Assembly: GCF_963678635.1 (NCBI RefSeq)
Contig: NW_026971249.1
Location: 1-50,231 of the forward strand
Source: Symsagittifera roscoffensis
Lineage: Eukaryota; Xenacoelomorpha; Acoela; Convolutidae
Length of the DNA stretch: 50,231 bases
Direction: 5' to 3'
The translations under genes were made by a program, and so were the position numbers. Within the stretch, counting starts at the first letter, position 1, and the number at the start of each line of letters is the position of its first letter. The notes under the pieces were generated by a model. The model was given only the letters and a program-made list of their open reading frames with translations. It was not told the origin of the DNA and did not search any database. Of this stretch, positions 29,573 through 39,738 are shown piece by piece.

Positions 29573-30861
29573 ACAAATTTTCACCAAAACTTAAAAATTT
29601 AAACAGGAAAAATTATAAAAACAGAGAGATGAACCCACCTAAAATTCAAAGCTGACTTATGTCAACCTTTGTCCGAAAAGAAAAATATCTGGTACCCGAC
29701 TGCCACGCGTTTTCCTCCCCCCTGCTAGCGATCTTATGGGGTATCACAAAAACTGTCTATGTCCGTTCCCCCCTACCGATCCGACCAGGGTACCTCCCTT
29801 AACTCGATGTTAAATTTGGATATCCGCTTCTTATAACCAACGCGTGTAAGTATCTAATGTAACTAAATCGACGATGCCGAACATTTAGTTACTCTAATGT
29901 GTCCCCCTTTTTTACAATTTACAACCGCCAACCTCTAACCTAACCAGCCCCGCTTCTAACCTCCTTAGCCCCCCTCTTAAGCCAAAAAATCCCTAAGCGC
30001 CGGGTGCTAAACCTCTCGAGAGAAAACCGTAGACCTGTTTCCAGGCCTGCTTGTGTAAAAACTTCCTCAAAACAATGGGGCTCCGCTTATCCAGTTTTAC
30101 ACTTATTTCCTATAATGTAATGTGGATTTTAACGATACCCGTTTGTCCAACTTGAGAACACCCCTGTGCGTCCTCCTCTTGTTGTTGCGATCCCGTGCTG
30201 GTTGTCCCCTTGACGTGCACTGCACTTGACACCAGCACCTCCTTCCCACTTGACTGGTCACCTCTTCCAGTCAAGTCTCCTAGTGGTCCAGCTCTGTCCC
30301 TGTGAACCACTTTCCCACTCGGCCGGTCTTCTCTTCCAGTCAAGTCTCCTAGTAGTCCGTCTAGTTTGCAAGCTATCTGAAAACCTTTAACAACGCCCCA
30401 CTTGGGCACCTTATAGAAGCCACTGGTTTAGATTGCTAGATTGATCGAAACGATCGGTCTCATAAAACAGTATGGGTATACTATTTAATTAATATTAAGG
30501 TTTGATCCAACTAATCTGGTATCAAAGTCACTGTCATTTTTGTTTTATGGTTTTTGTGCCTTTTTTTATACTTTTTTCTTGTTTTTGTTTCGCTTTTTGT
30601 CTTTTTGCTTGTGTTTTTGTCCCCCTAGTTCCCCCCCCTTACTCGGTTCGCTAAGCCTCGTTCGGAGAGCGTACCAGGAAGTTTTCTCTAGTTTTCTTAA
30701 AAAGCTATCACGGTACAATCGGAAGGTTTACACGTTCACGTTCCCGCTGAATCGTACCACCGGTACTCTAGAATGGGAATGCAGCCCGGAGCTGTGTCAA
30801 GTGGGTTCGACTCCGTAGTCATGATGTCGTAAAAACACCCAGGAGCGTCATAAAAACACTA
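29573..30861 (-). other. Gypsy-2 5' leader next to the 5' LTR
   Basis: No recognised gene. A 99-codon minus frame (30409-30110) contains two copies of a GDLTGR...SSGK-type segment because of a ~66-bp direct duplication (30242-30307 and 30308-30373). Within each, CCAGTCAAG recurs, and one copy has a 9-bp hairpin (CTTGACTGG ... CCAGTCAAG). At 30540-30625 the plus strand is a T-rich pyrimidine run. No tRNA-complementary TGG site directly follows the LTR on the minus strand. Confidence 0.5.
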
Positions 30862-31766
30862 TGTAACAGTCGCCTACTTCGGTCACATATGAGGCTTAAG
30901 AAAAATAGGCCCTATAACCATTGGCTCAAGAGTCAGGGACACTATCTCTTGTGTTTTTCTACCTCAAAACGGTCGGAGCCAATTCGGTTCACTTGCGACA
31001 TGAGACTAGAACCCGTTAAAACTTAAAGGCCACTACCAAAATATCCCCCCACTCTAGAGAATAAGAACGTCCCCATAATTAGGTCTCGAGATACCAAAAA
31101 TACACGAACGCCGTTAAAAAAAGGGTCGGAACAATCCGTTAAGTTACTTTTTATCAGACAGTGGAACTTTGATCCATTTCAGATGGATCAACCTAAAACT
31201 CGCCTTACCTCAACATAACAATAATAAAACACACTCGCGAAAATTAAATTAGGTACTTACATAGCAGCACACTCGAGAACTAGAGGTAACTAAATTAGTA
31301 AGCAATTTGAGAATGATCGGGGAATTAAGTTTAATTCAATAAGTTCTAATCGAACAAGTTTTATCTCAAGAATGGAGTTTTGGTTCTGGACCATTGGGAC
31401 ACTTCGGTTGTCCACCTTTCTACCGAAGGCTCACTCTGGTTCAGCTAGATTCCGATCTTCTTTTGTAACCACCGTCTACTGTATCAAGATGGGACAGCTC
31501 TACTCTCGTGGTTTTTATTGTTATCTTGGAAATTGCTAGTAGCAATTTCCCGCTGTTTTTCTGTCACTTTCCCGCTATTGTCAATTCGGTCGTTCTGATC
31601 TTTTATTTTTTCCGTTGTCGCTATGTTTCCCGCTATGTTTTCAGTCGTCGCGAGAAAACTGAACATGACAGGCTCCATTCGAATTTTTGAAAAATATAAC
31701 TTCATTCCAAAACCATGTATTTTGCGTTCCTCAAGGTCAAAGTTCCCAATATGACCGACTGGCACA
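30862..31766 (-). repeat. Gypsy-2 5' LTR (right copy)
   Basis: 905 bp, the direct repeat of 12450-13354. In the minus sense it starts TGTGCC and ends GTTACA. It would carry the element promoter and poly(A) site; no clear TATA motif stands out. The right flank resumes BEL/Pao sequence. Confidence 0.88.
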
Positions 31767-32619
31767 TCTAGGCGACAAAATAATGCAAATTATGCAATCT
31801 ACTAGATTGGACAATCACTGGCCCCTGCAACCAGAAACCTAATAGTTCTGGACTAAATTGTTGTTTGACTAACTTCATTGACTTAAAAGATCAAGAATAC
31901 GCTACTATCACTAAAATAATGGACAAATTTTGAAAAGTTGAAGGATCAGGCATCCACGAAGATAACGAAGCTACATTTTCTGATAAAAGGAAACGAAAAC
32001 TAAGGTTTATGGAACAAAGCATTGATCACGACAGCTCAACTGCAATCACTACGAAATTGGTTCAAAAAAGACCGTGAAATAATGAATTTTTATGAGAAAT
32101 CGCGTGATACTAGCCTGGAAACTAACTAAGTCAAGTCTGTTACTTTTCAGTACCCACAGCCGGAATTACTTTGGTACCTCCCACATCACCCTGTGAGTAA
32201 TCCAAACAAGCCCGAAAAGGTACACAGAGTGGCCAACGCTGCCTCAACGTACAAAGTCGTCTCGCTGAATTCTTGCCATGAAAATGGACCCCATATCCTG
32301 AACAACATGTTTGGCCTTCTAACTACAATTCCGGGAAAAACCTATGGTCTTATTGGCGGATATTGAAGGCGTGTTAATGCAAACAGGTATTAAAGATGAA
32401 GATCAAAATGCTCTTTGCTTACTTTGGCCTACCAAAAGTGGAATCAAGCAACGCTAATACATGCGACTTATCTTTGATGCAAAGTGATCACCATCGTTTG
32501 CCATCTTTGCGCTTTATCAAACAAATGCCGACTACTGCGTAGCCAAGCCCAATATTGCTCAGCTGTTTCAAAAAACCTTCTACATGGACTACTTGGTTCA
32601 ATCGTTCAGCAGGACAATT
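31767..32619 (+). pseudogene. BEL/Pao pre-RT and reverse transcriptase, decayed
   Basis: The pre-RT region shows DWTITGPCNQKPNSSGLN, KVEGSGIHEDNEATFSDK and LRFMEQSIDHD, a pattern specific to BEL/Pao. RT follows in broken frames: LPHHPVSNPNKPEKV, RVANAASTYKVVSLNSC (31940-32280), ADIEGVLMQTGIKDEDQ (32350), CLLWPTKSGIKQ, RLIFDAK, and the catalytic box as FYMDYLVQSF (32580-32607), where the second Asp of the usual DD pair is Tyr. At least ten stops or shifts occur. The identity is firm; it is not functional. Confidence 0.85.
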
Positions 32620-33060
32620 GAGGCTAGAGACTCCACTACACAACTAAAATCTTCCCTAAGACAGGGGGATTCAACCTACCGAAGCTCTTATCTAACACTC
32701 ATGACGTCATCTACTATGGGCATGGGGGCAAAAGTTTTGTCAATGCTACAGTGCATCGTGTCCTGGACGTCAAATGGGACCCAACTGACGATACGATAAT
32801 CATACAACCAGCAACCAAGGTAACAAATATTACACGTGTAGAATTTGTATTATTATTTACTTTGGATGTTGGTTGCACGATTATCGTATCGTCAGTTTTG
32901 TCCCATTTGGAACCCAGGACCCAATGCACTGTATATTTGGTAGAATTTTTGCCTCATCAGTAGAGTAGATGTCGTCAAAAGTGTTAGATACGAACTTCAT
33001 TAGGTTGAAACCTCCTATCTCAGGGAGGATTTTAGTTGTGTAATGGAGTCTCTATCCTCG
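32620..33060. repeat. Inverted duplication of BEL/Pao pol segment
   Basis: The arms, about 32620-32823 and 32858-33060, are reverse complements at roughly 85-90% by eye, around a ~34-bp AT-rich loop holding ACACGTGT. Each arm encodes the RT segment after the catalytic box, including VKWDPTDDTIIIQP on the plus arm and SKWDKTDDTIIVQP on the minus strand of the other arm. The right arm keeps GGFNL where the left arm has a shift, so it is not a copy of the present left arm. Confidence 0.9.
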
Positions 33061-33975
33061 TTTTTATCGATGGTTACATCCCATCATGGCAGAATTGCCG
33101 CCAACTTGATTCGACCATCCGTCTGATGATCCATTTCCGTTGAAAACACAAGAAATGATTACAAAGGACGCTAGATAAAAAAGCTATAGTTGCCTCTTCA
33201 CATGCTTCTCTACTCGCGCGGTTTACCTTCAATTGACAGAGAATCTAACAGCGAACAATTGCATAACGGCAATTAGACGCTCGGTTGCAAGGAGATGCAC
33301 GCCTAAGTTTTTAAATTCTAACAGCTCTACTTACTTTGTCGGTACCCGTAAGCAACTACGCTCAGAACCAACTAACTTCAACGAAACCACCCTAGCTGCA
33401 ACGCTACAAATCTACAATTTCGAATGGCGCCTATTCCCTCCGTCAGTCCCCCACTTTGGCTGCGTGTGGGAGCGACTCGTCTAAATTATAAAACAAGCGT
33501 TTTTACTAAATCTCGGTTCTGATCGACTATCAAGTTATTTATTTGCTACTATCGTAGCTGAGACTGAGGAAATCTTCAACTCACGTCCGCTAACGCATGT
33601 TAGTGGTGACCTTGACGGCGACCCTCCACTGAAAACCACTCACTTTCTAATGGGTTGTCCATTCGTCTACGCTCCGGCAGCATCCACCAGTAAACTGTCT
33701 AACGAGTCCTGAAAGCGAGCAAAAGATAGACTTCACAGCTTCTGAAGGCGCTCGGACTTTGATCAAAAACACCAAATGGAGGCAAACCGAGTAACCACTC
33801 GAAAAAGGTGACCTCGTGTGGATACTTGAGGACCTTACACCATGAGGCATCTGACAACTGGGTCGAGTGCTGGAAGATTTTATCGGCTCGGATGCATCGC
33901 GCGCTCTTGGAAATTGAAAACAGACCTAGGCACTCTAACGAGACTAGCGGTGAAACCACTTTAATTGTACCACTT
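33061..33975 (+). pseudogene. BEL/Pao integrase, decayed
   Basis: Plus-strand reading gives LTENLTANNCITAIRRSVA, then a damaged second catalytic site (LNSNSSTYFVGTRKQL, where SDNGTNF is usual). Next come PPSVPHFGCVWERLV, a TAA, EEIFNSRPLTHVSGD with DPPLKTTHFLMG, and the C-terminal GDLVWILEDLTP (then TGA) with QLGRVLEDFIGSD. This order is diagnostic for BEL/Pao integrase. The catalytic aspartate is lost and several stops are present. Confidence 0.88.
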
Positions 33976-34542
33976 TGATTTAAGACCACTTTATTTGTAT
34001 TACAATAAAAAAAACTGGGCTGAACCCATTCCCCATTAGTTTTAAATAAAATCTCCTTCCCCCGTGGATATTAATGACATGAATTTGTCTTGATTTAATT
34101 CTCGCAAAAATTATGTCATGATTTGTTGCGAACTAATTACTGATACTTTTGAGTTCTGTGAAGAACAAAGAAAAAATTTAAGACATAAGTAATCAGCCTC
34201 TTAAATAATCGTGTTCCACGTCGTGTTTCTGACAACGACTGTTTCCGTCCACGAGTACTCGGCCGAAGTTTTTGGTTGGGAAACTTAAGTCAATCACCCC
34301 TGAATGGAGTGCGGTGGACCAACGTATAGCTTTTTTTAGTCAAAAAGCCATCTTAAAATTATGTGAATGGCTATATTCGTCAAAACTTATATTATACATA
34401 TACCTACACACCACCCTATTTATATATACATATACATACACACCACCTTTTTACGCAAAAAACAGACCACTTCAATTTTTAGCTGGCAGCTTGAGGTAAT
34501 TTGGAGAATAAATCTGAAAAAAGGAATATTTCGGAAAGTTAC
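33976..34542. other. Rest of large intron: repeat copy and CA/TA-rich stretch
   Basis: It should contain the 3' LTR remnant of BEL/Pao, but no matching 5' copy is visible. The 34074-34215 repeat pairs in inverted orientation with 9410-9570. At 34395-34447 there is an ATACATATAC/ACACACCACC low-complexity patch. The region ends at the splice donor of exon B. Confidence 0.55.
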
Positions 34543-35085
34543 CTCCCGACTGACACATCCATCCGTCTGCGTGACTCTCGAGTTCTGGTCGAAAAACTGT
34601 TTTGTACCATTTATGGAAATAGAAACAGTTCCTTTGCCGTCTAACAAAAAGAATTCAGCAGATGTGCTATTATCCGCAACCACAAAGCCACTAAACACTG
34701 TGCCATTTCCAACTCTTCTCGTGCTGACTTGCAACGTCAGTCCTGAATTTTCCGTTTTTTCAGTTTTCAAAACTTCGAACATGGTGTAAACGCCCAAACC
34801 ATTGAATGTATACTTGAAGCCATCTAGCGACTGAAAATGCGGGTCACCCGTGTTAATTACTCGTCTTGGTGGGTTGTAGCGACCAATCAAGGTGTGCCTT
34901 TTACTATAATAATGCTTACATTTTTGTTCATCTCGGCAGCATGACATGTAAAATGAATACTCGGTGTTATAAAAGTGAAAAATGTTGTCAATGTTGTTAA
35001 CCGATCGTTTTACAATGCCGCCGCCATTTAAAGAATCAGTTATTAAGTTTCCGCTTTTGTCATAACAACACTGATTTGAAACTGA
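34543..35085 (-). CDS. AMOP/vWD gene exon B: end of AMOP and first half of vWD
   Basis: 181 codons, phase 0 at both ends. It begins with SVSNQCCYDKSGNLI, the CCYD hallmark of the AMOP domain. SYFMSCC-like text (EYSFYMSCCRDEQKCKHYY) and YNPPRR follow. It then enters the vWD domain with GDPHFQSLDGFKYTFNGLG and YTMFEVL. It ends with QNSRVTQTDGCVSRE before the donor GTAACT. AMOP-vWD tandems are known from MUC4, SUSD2 and related extracellular adhesion proteins. The reading frame beyond the donor stays open to 34420, but that tail is TA-rich and looks intronic. An adhesion or matrix role is inferred from family only. Confidence 0.88.
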
Positions 35086-35131
35086 CTGTGCTCGATTTGC
35101 TCGTACCGTTTTCAGAAAAGTGTTCTTCAAC
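35086..35131 (-). other. 46-nt GT-AG intron within the AMOP domain
   Basis: On the minus strand this segment starts GTTGAAG and ends GCACAG. Its length leaves remainder 1 when divided by three, which matches the one-base frame difference between exons A and B. Removing it places the cysteine before it and the CCYD motif after it at normal AMOP spacing. The alternative is a one-base frameshift in a pseudogene. Confidence 0.7.
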
Positions 35132-35460
35132 ATTCAAAGGCTGCGACTGGATACAAAAACTTGCGCCTGGGTTCATTTGGCAACTCGAGCAAAAGGTAAA
35201 AGCTGGATTTTCAGTTCCGGGGCAGCAAGGGTCGTTACTCCACCAACCGAATCGAACCTCCATTTGAGCAAACCAGGAGTCGGTGCGTCCCCATAGCCCC
35301 ATAGTGTTACGGGGACAGCCAAATCGGTCCGATACAATTTTCTGCCAGCTATTTTGTTTCGCTAAATTTTCGCGAAGATCTTCATTTTCAATAAACCAAT
35401 CGCAATTTTTGGCTGATCTTTTCATCAAAATTGGGTCCGGTTGAGTAATTGGATCCGTGG
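35132..35460 (-). CDS. AMOP/vWD gene exon A: start of AMOP domain
   Basis: The acceptor TTTTATTTTAG at 35461 is followed by an open frame that enters in phase 1. The product reads NCDWFIENEDLRENL (the Cys/Trp start of AMOP), then GCPRNTMGLW, DSWFAQMEVRFGWW, DPCCPGTENPAFTFC, and NPGASFCIQSQ before the donor AAT/GTTGAA. Cysteine count and spacing fit AMOP. Upstream exons (often a NIDO domain in this family) should lie to the right, but none was found in the satellite-rich 14.8 kb up to the window end. Confidence 0.85.
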
Positions 35461-36379
35461 CTAAAATAAAATCTAATTCCTTTTATTTTTTACTTCATCT
35501 CACTTAAGCATCAGTTTTGAAGTGCAACGAGTGCGTTTACAAGATGAAGTGCGAACACCATCTATATTAGGAACAGTCGATTAGTTTAAGATCAATTTTA
35601 TAACAATCAGATACTGTAAACAAGAGTTTTTACAAGAAATAGTTCGCGGGTGCGAACCGTTTATTTGAGATGTGTACTTTTTAATCCGTCCGTATCGACC
35701 AAACTATTATTTGACCGGCTCGGCCGATTATGCGTATATTTCACTTTCACGCCGCAAGTGTTTTATAGAGAAAGTATTGCGCTTCAAATTAAAAATCAGT
35801 TTACAAATATTCATTTGCATAAAATAAAAGTTGTTGTTTTATCATTTCAAAAAATCAGGCGAAGTTGTACATGTAATTGGATTTTCGCAGTCAATTATAC
35901 ATATATATTTTGATTTTGAACTCGATTTAAAACTGCGCCTCGATCGCTAGTTTCCAGTCGCAGAATCGCATCCTCTGAACTTTCAGAGTCGAACCATAAA
36001 TCCGGTAGAAAAAATTAATATAAGTTTTGTACATTCAAAAAAATACTTCCTTGCAACAGGGTATAATTGTTTACAAGAACCGAAAAATACCTCTGGAGCA
36101 ATGCAATTACCAAAAAAATTATTTTTTTTGTTATATTTGGCTACAGTTTTTGGTTAAATTTTTTTTCTGGTGGAATCATCATCAACAAGGTGGAATTGTT
36201 AACAAGAGCCGAAACTACCTGTAGAGAATGCAACTATACCAAAAAATCTGCTTGCATTTATTTTTTCGGAGAAACATAATTAAAAAAGAAAAAACAATAA
36301 TAGCTGAGAGTTTTGCACGAAGAAAATGTTTGTTTTAGAAAAGAAAATAATGTATTTAAAACTCACAAAAATTACTTCA
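35461..36379. other. Intronic/intergenic AT-rich DNA
   Basis: No supported gene. A ~60-bp direct repeat is present at about 36060-36118 and 36190-36248. Both copies have GAATTGTT(A)ACAAGA(A/G)CCGAAA-like text followed by GAATGCAA; they may be a small local duplication. Confidence 0.5.
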
Positions 36380-38605
36380 AAAATCATTCTGGGTTTTACA
36401 ATGCAGTTTGTTTTCTGAATGCCAAAAGTTTGAATCAAATTTTACTTATCGCAAACGGATAGATCCTATCTGCAAATGAAAATTGAGTTTTATTGATTGT
36501 TTTGTCGTGTCATTAAGTCTTCAATAAATTTTTGTATAATGCGTGACAACGTTTCAATAGAGATTTAATCTTGTTTTTCCGTTTTAAAAATTGTGTTCAA
36601 TCCTTTTTTTTTACACAAGTTTTATAACAAAAAACTTCGTATTCGAAAAGGAAACGGAAAATTCTTGATGGCTGATTTTTTGGTTGACTGATCGATTTTT
36701 TGACTGATAGTCAAGGGTGCTGCCTCCTAACCCAAAAACCCATCCTGGTGTTTACAGTGCCATATGTAGAATTGAGGTCAATCAATTGTTTTGTCCAGAC
36801 ATTAAGTCTTCGATTAGTTTTTTTGTCGAATGCGTGACAATGATTGATTATAGATTTAGTCTGCTTTTTCAGTTTTGTAAATAAATTGTGTTCAGTCCGT
36901 TTTCCATAGTTCTCATAAAAAAATTTCGTATTCGAAAAGGAATCGAAAAAGTCATGATGCCTGGTTGTTTCATTGATTGATAGTCACGGATGCTGCCCAA
37001 AAGGCCATTCTTGATTATACATTGCAGTTTGTTTCTGAAATCTGAATGCCAAAAATTTGAATAAAATGTTACTTTTCTCCAATGCATAGATACCATATGC
37101 AAGGTAGTTTTGAGTTTAATTGATTTTTTGTCGCAGCATTAAGTCTTCGATTAATTTTTTGTCTAATTCGTAACAAAAATTGAATAAAGAACTGGTCTTG
37201 TTTTTCAGTTTTGTAATACGTGTTCAGTCCTTGTTCGAAGAAAAATCATTGTTTCATTGATTGATGGTCATGGGTGTTGCCTCCTACCTAAAAATCTATC
37301 ATGTACTTTACACTGCTGTATGTTTTCTGAATACCAAAATCCTGAATCAAATATTACTTGCCTCATATGCATAGATCCCATATCCAATGTAGAGTTCAAT
37401 TGATTGTTTTGTCGAGACATTAAGTCTTTGATTTTTTTTCGTATAAAGCGTGACAATGATTGACTACAGATTTAGTCTTTTTTTTCAGTTTTATATATTG
37501 TGTTCGGTCTTCCTTCCATAATTTTAAGAAACAACTTCTTATTCAAAAAGGAATTAGAAAATTCTTGATGGCAATTTTTTTCATGGATTGATAGTCACTG
37601 GCGCTGCCTCTCGACCCTGAAGCCCAACCTGGACTTTGCATTGCAGTTTGTTTTCTGAAAGCCTAATTTTCCATCAAATGTTATTTATTTCGAATGCATA
37701 GATCCTATATCCAAAATAAAATTGAGTTTAATTGATTGATTTATCGAGTCAGTAGGTCTTCAAATAAATTTTTGTCGAATGCGAGGCAATGTTTTAAAAG
37801 AGATTTATTTTTTTTTCGGTTTCGTAAATTGTGTTCAGTCCTTTTTCAAAAGTTCTCAAAAAAAAATTCGTATTCAAAGAGAATTATGAAAACTCATGAT
37901 GGCTGGTTGTTTCATTGATTCATTGTCACGGATGCTGCCTCACTAACCATAAGGCCATCCTGGATTTTACAATGCAGTTTTTTTTCTGAATGCCAAAAGT
38001 TTGAATCAAATGTTACTTTTCTCAAATGCATTGATGCCATATGCAACGTAGAATTGAGTTTAATTGATTCTTTAGTCAAATCATTAAGTCTTTGATTAAT
38101 TTTTGTCTAATGCGTGGCAATGTTTCAAACGAAAATTAGTCCTGTTTTTTAGTTTTATAAACTGTGTTCAGTCCTTTTTCCATAGTTCTCATAAAAAAAA
38201 GTATTCGAAAGGAAATCGGAAAAACCTTTGTGGCTGATTGTTTCATTGATTGATGGTCACAAGTACTGCTTCCTTGCCCAAAAACACATCCTGGAGTTAA
38301 CACTGCAGTTTTGGTTTTCTGAATACCAAAACTTTCAATCAAATGTTACTTATCTCGAATGCATAGATCCTATATGCAAATGAAAATTGAGTTTTATTGA
38401 TTGTTTTGTCGTGTCATTAAGTCTTCAATTATTTTTTGTCTAATGCGTGACAACGTTTCAATAGAGATTTAATCTTGTTTTCCAGTTTTGTAAATTGTAT
38501 TCAGCTCTTTTTTCCAAAATTCTCAAAAAAGTTTTTCGTACTCAAAAAGAAATCGGAAAAATCTTGACGGCTTATTCTTTCCTTGATTGATAGTCACCCG
38601 CGCCA
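36380..38605. repeat. ~333-bp satellite A, block 1
   Basis: About six and a half diverged head-to-tail monomers. Landmarks recur in order: CTGCAGTTTG, TGCATAGATCCTATATGCAA, TTGATTGTTTTGTCG, CATTAAGTCTTCGATTAA, AATGCGTGACAATG, TTCAGTCCTTTTTCC, TTGATAGTCACGGGTGCTGC. It ends abruptly mid-monomer at about 38605. All long frames here are chance. Confidence 0.92.
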
Positions 38606-39374
38606 AAGTTTCCTCGATTATTTTCTATCATCTGGCAATTTTGTGTTCGATCCGAAAAATATTCTTTTATTAATCAATTATCTGGTGATTTTGTGGTCGC
38701 AGAGTAAAATAATCGATTATCTGGAGAAAAAAAATCAATTAAAAAACTTTATTTTTATGTCGATTATAACAGGTTATAATGGATTACAATTTGAACAAAA
38801 ATTGATACGAAATTTCGATCAAAAACACAAAAATATGCGGCTCCATTTTAAAAAATTATTAGTTGCCTGAGCATGAAAATATAAAATTTTTAGCAAAAAA
38901 CATGCTTTTAAGTAATTTTCGAACTGAATTTCAAGTTTTGTTACGTGTCCTGTTTTAAGTGTCTAATCAAACTGCCCAATCAAAGTGTCTAATCAAACTG
39001 ACAGTTAGTTCTATTTTATCTGTTTTTGGCTAATCTTGGATAAATATAAATTTATTTTAGTAAATATAACTCTAGTTTTGAGGAGGGGGAGGGGGAGGGG
39101 AATCAATTGGCCCATTTGAACATATCTGCCCTTAATAAACCAAGTGAACAACCCCCAAACAACCCCCCAAAATACACAAACTTAAACTGTCTAATTGCCT
39201 TCTGGATTTTGTTTACTTACCGCTACATACCCTTTTTTAAGCAATACTGTTGAGATTTTAGTTGAACCGAAACATTGAAAGCGTCTTTCAAATATAATGG
39301 TTTCAGACCTCACTCTCTACTTTTGAGACTTTCATTTTGAGACCTCACTCAATCCCGGAGATAATCCAAATTTT
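38606..39374. other. Non-coding spacer with a G-rich tract
   Basis: AT-rich with no supported gene. At 39080-39100 the plus strand has GAGGAGGGGGAGGGGGAGGGG-type text with three to four G runs, a possible G-quadruplex. A 95-codon plus frame at 38583-38870 is Leu/Ile/Lys-rich and spans the satellite end, so I do not call it a gene. Confidence 0.4.
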
Positions 39375-39578
39375 AAATTTGATTTCAATGGGCGGGATGA
39401 GTGGCAGGTATGAAAAATGACTTAATCCAACAAAAAAGACTTTAAAATTGTTTAAATTGCATCGTAATATAATGAGGGAGTTGGATAATGTATTTTAGTA
39501 TCAGTTTTTAAAGTCTTTTTTGTTGATGAAATTCATCTTTCATGCCTGCTGCTAATCCAACCCAGTTTTTGATTTGAT
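39375..39578. repeat. Foldback (MITE-like) element
   Basis: The arms 39375-39448 and 39505-39578 are imperfect reverse complements. Both share AAAAAGACTTTAAAA or its complement, and GCAGG(T/C)ATGAAA. The inner loop is ~56 bp. This is consistent with a small non-autonomous hairpin element; no target duplication was identified. Confidence 0.7.
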
Positions 39579-39738
39579 GAATACCAAATCAAAGAGCTGG
39601 GTCCAGTGATTTATTTTCACTCTGAAACTAATTGAGAAACCAAAAATTTCAGATTTTACCAAGACTTGAAATTTTCAAAACCTGATTGTTTTTTTAATTT
39701 TTTAAATTTCAGATTTGATTGATTGAACTGATTAATAT

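Larger units (their letters stand above)
12450..31766 (-). mobile_element. Gypsy-2: 19.3-kb Ty3/Gypsy element with accessory ORFs
   Basis: Two 905-bp direct repeats (12450-13354 and 30862-31766) bound the element. On the minus strand they start TGTGCC and end GTTACA, the TG...CA form. The internal 17.5 kb carries gag, protease, RT, RNase H and integrase, all on the minus strand, followed by five unrecognised sense ORFs. Plus-strand flanks share only TCT on both sides of the element. A short purine run (GGGGAG) sits just upstream of the 3' LTR. No classical TGG primer binding site follows the 5' LTR. The LTRs differ at about a dozen positions by eye. It inserted into the BEL/Pao element. Confidence 0.85.
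9983..33975 (+). mobile_element. Old BEL/Pao LTR retrotransposon, split by Gypsy-2
   Basis: Plus-strand BEL/Pao modules occur in two pieces: gag plus protease region at 9983-12449, then pre-RT, RT and integrase at 31767-33975. Between them lies Gypsy-2 with its own LTRs. The pieces are collinear: the pre-RT motif DWTITGPCNQKP starts about 40 bp right of the insertion. The element is heavily mutated (dozens of stops and shifts) and has an inverted duplication in pol. I could not identify its LTRs. It lies antisense to the host gene. Confidence 0.85.
9170..34542 (-). other. 25.4-kb intron of the AMOP/vWD gene, filled with nested transposons
   Basis: The donor is GAG/GTAACT at 34543/34542 and the acceptor TTTGTTTAG at 9170. 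Both flanking exons are phase 0 here and each encodes half of one vWD domain. The intron holds a BEL/Pao element interrupted by the 19.3-kb Gypsy-2, plus a short inverted repeat pair. Whether it is spliced efficiently cannot be seen from sequence. Gypsy-2 is in the same orientation as the gene; BEL/Pao is opposite. Confidence 0.8.

Noticed and set aside
26716-29602. Long plus- and minus-strand frames rich in SQD/LGTV repeats
   Set aside because: They come from translating the minisatellite in several frames at once.
30765-30825. tRNA-like B box (GGGTTCGACTCC) near the 5' LTR
   Set aside because: The T stem does not pair, no A box or acceptor stem is found at the right distance; probably chance.
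12450-31766. The 905-bp repeats as LTRs of the plus-strand BEL/Pao element
   Set aside because: BEL gag and pol lie outside the repeats and read collinearly across them; everything between is a minus-strand Gypsy element.
38583-38870. 95-codon plus-strand gene
   Set aside because: Begins inside a broken satellite monomer and has Ile/Leu/Lys bias; no supporting features.
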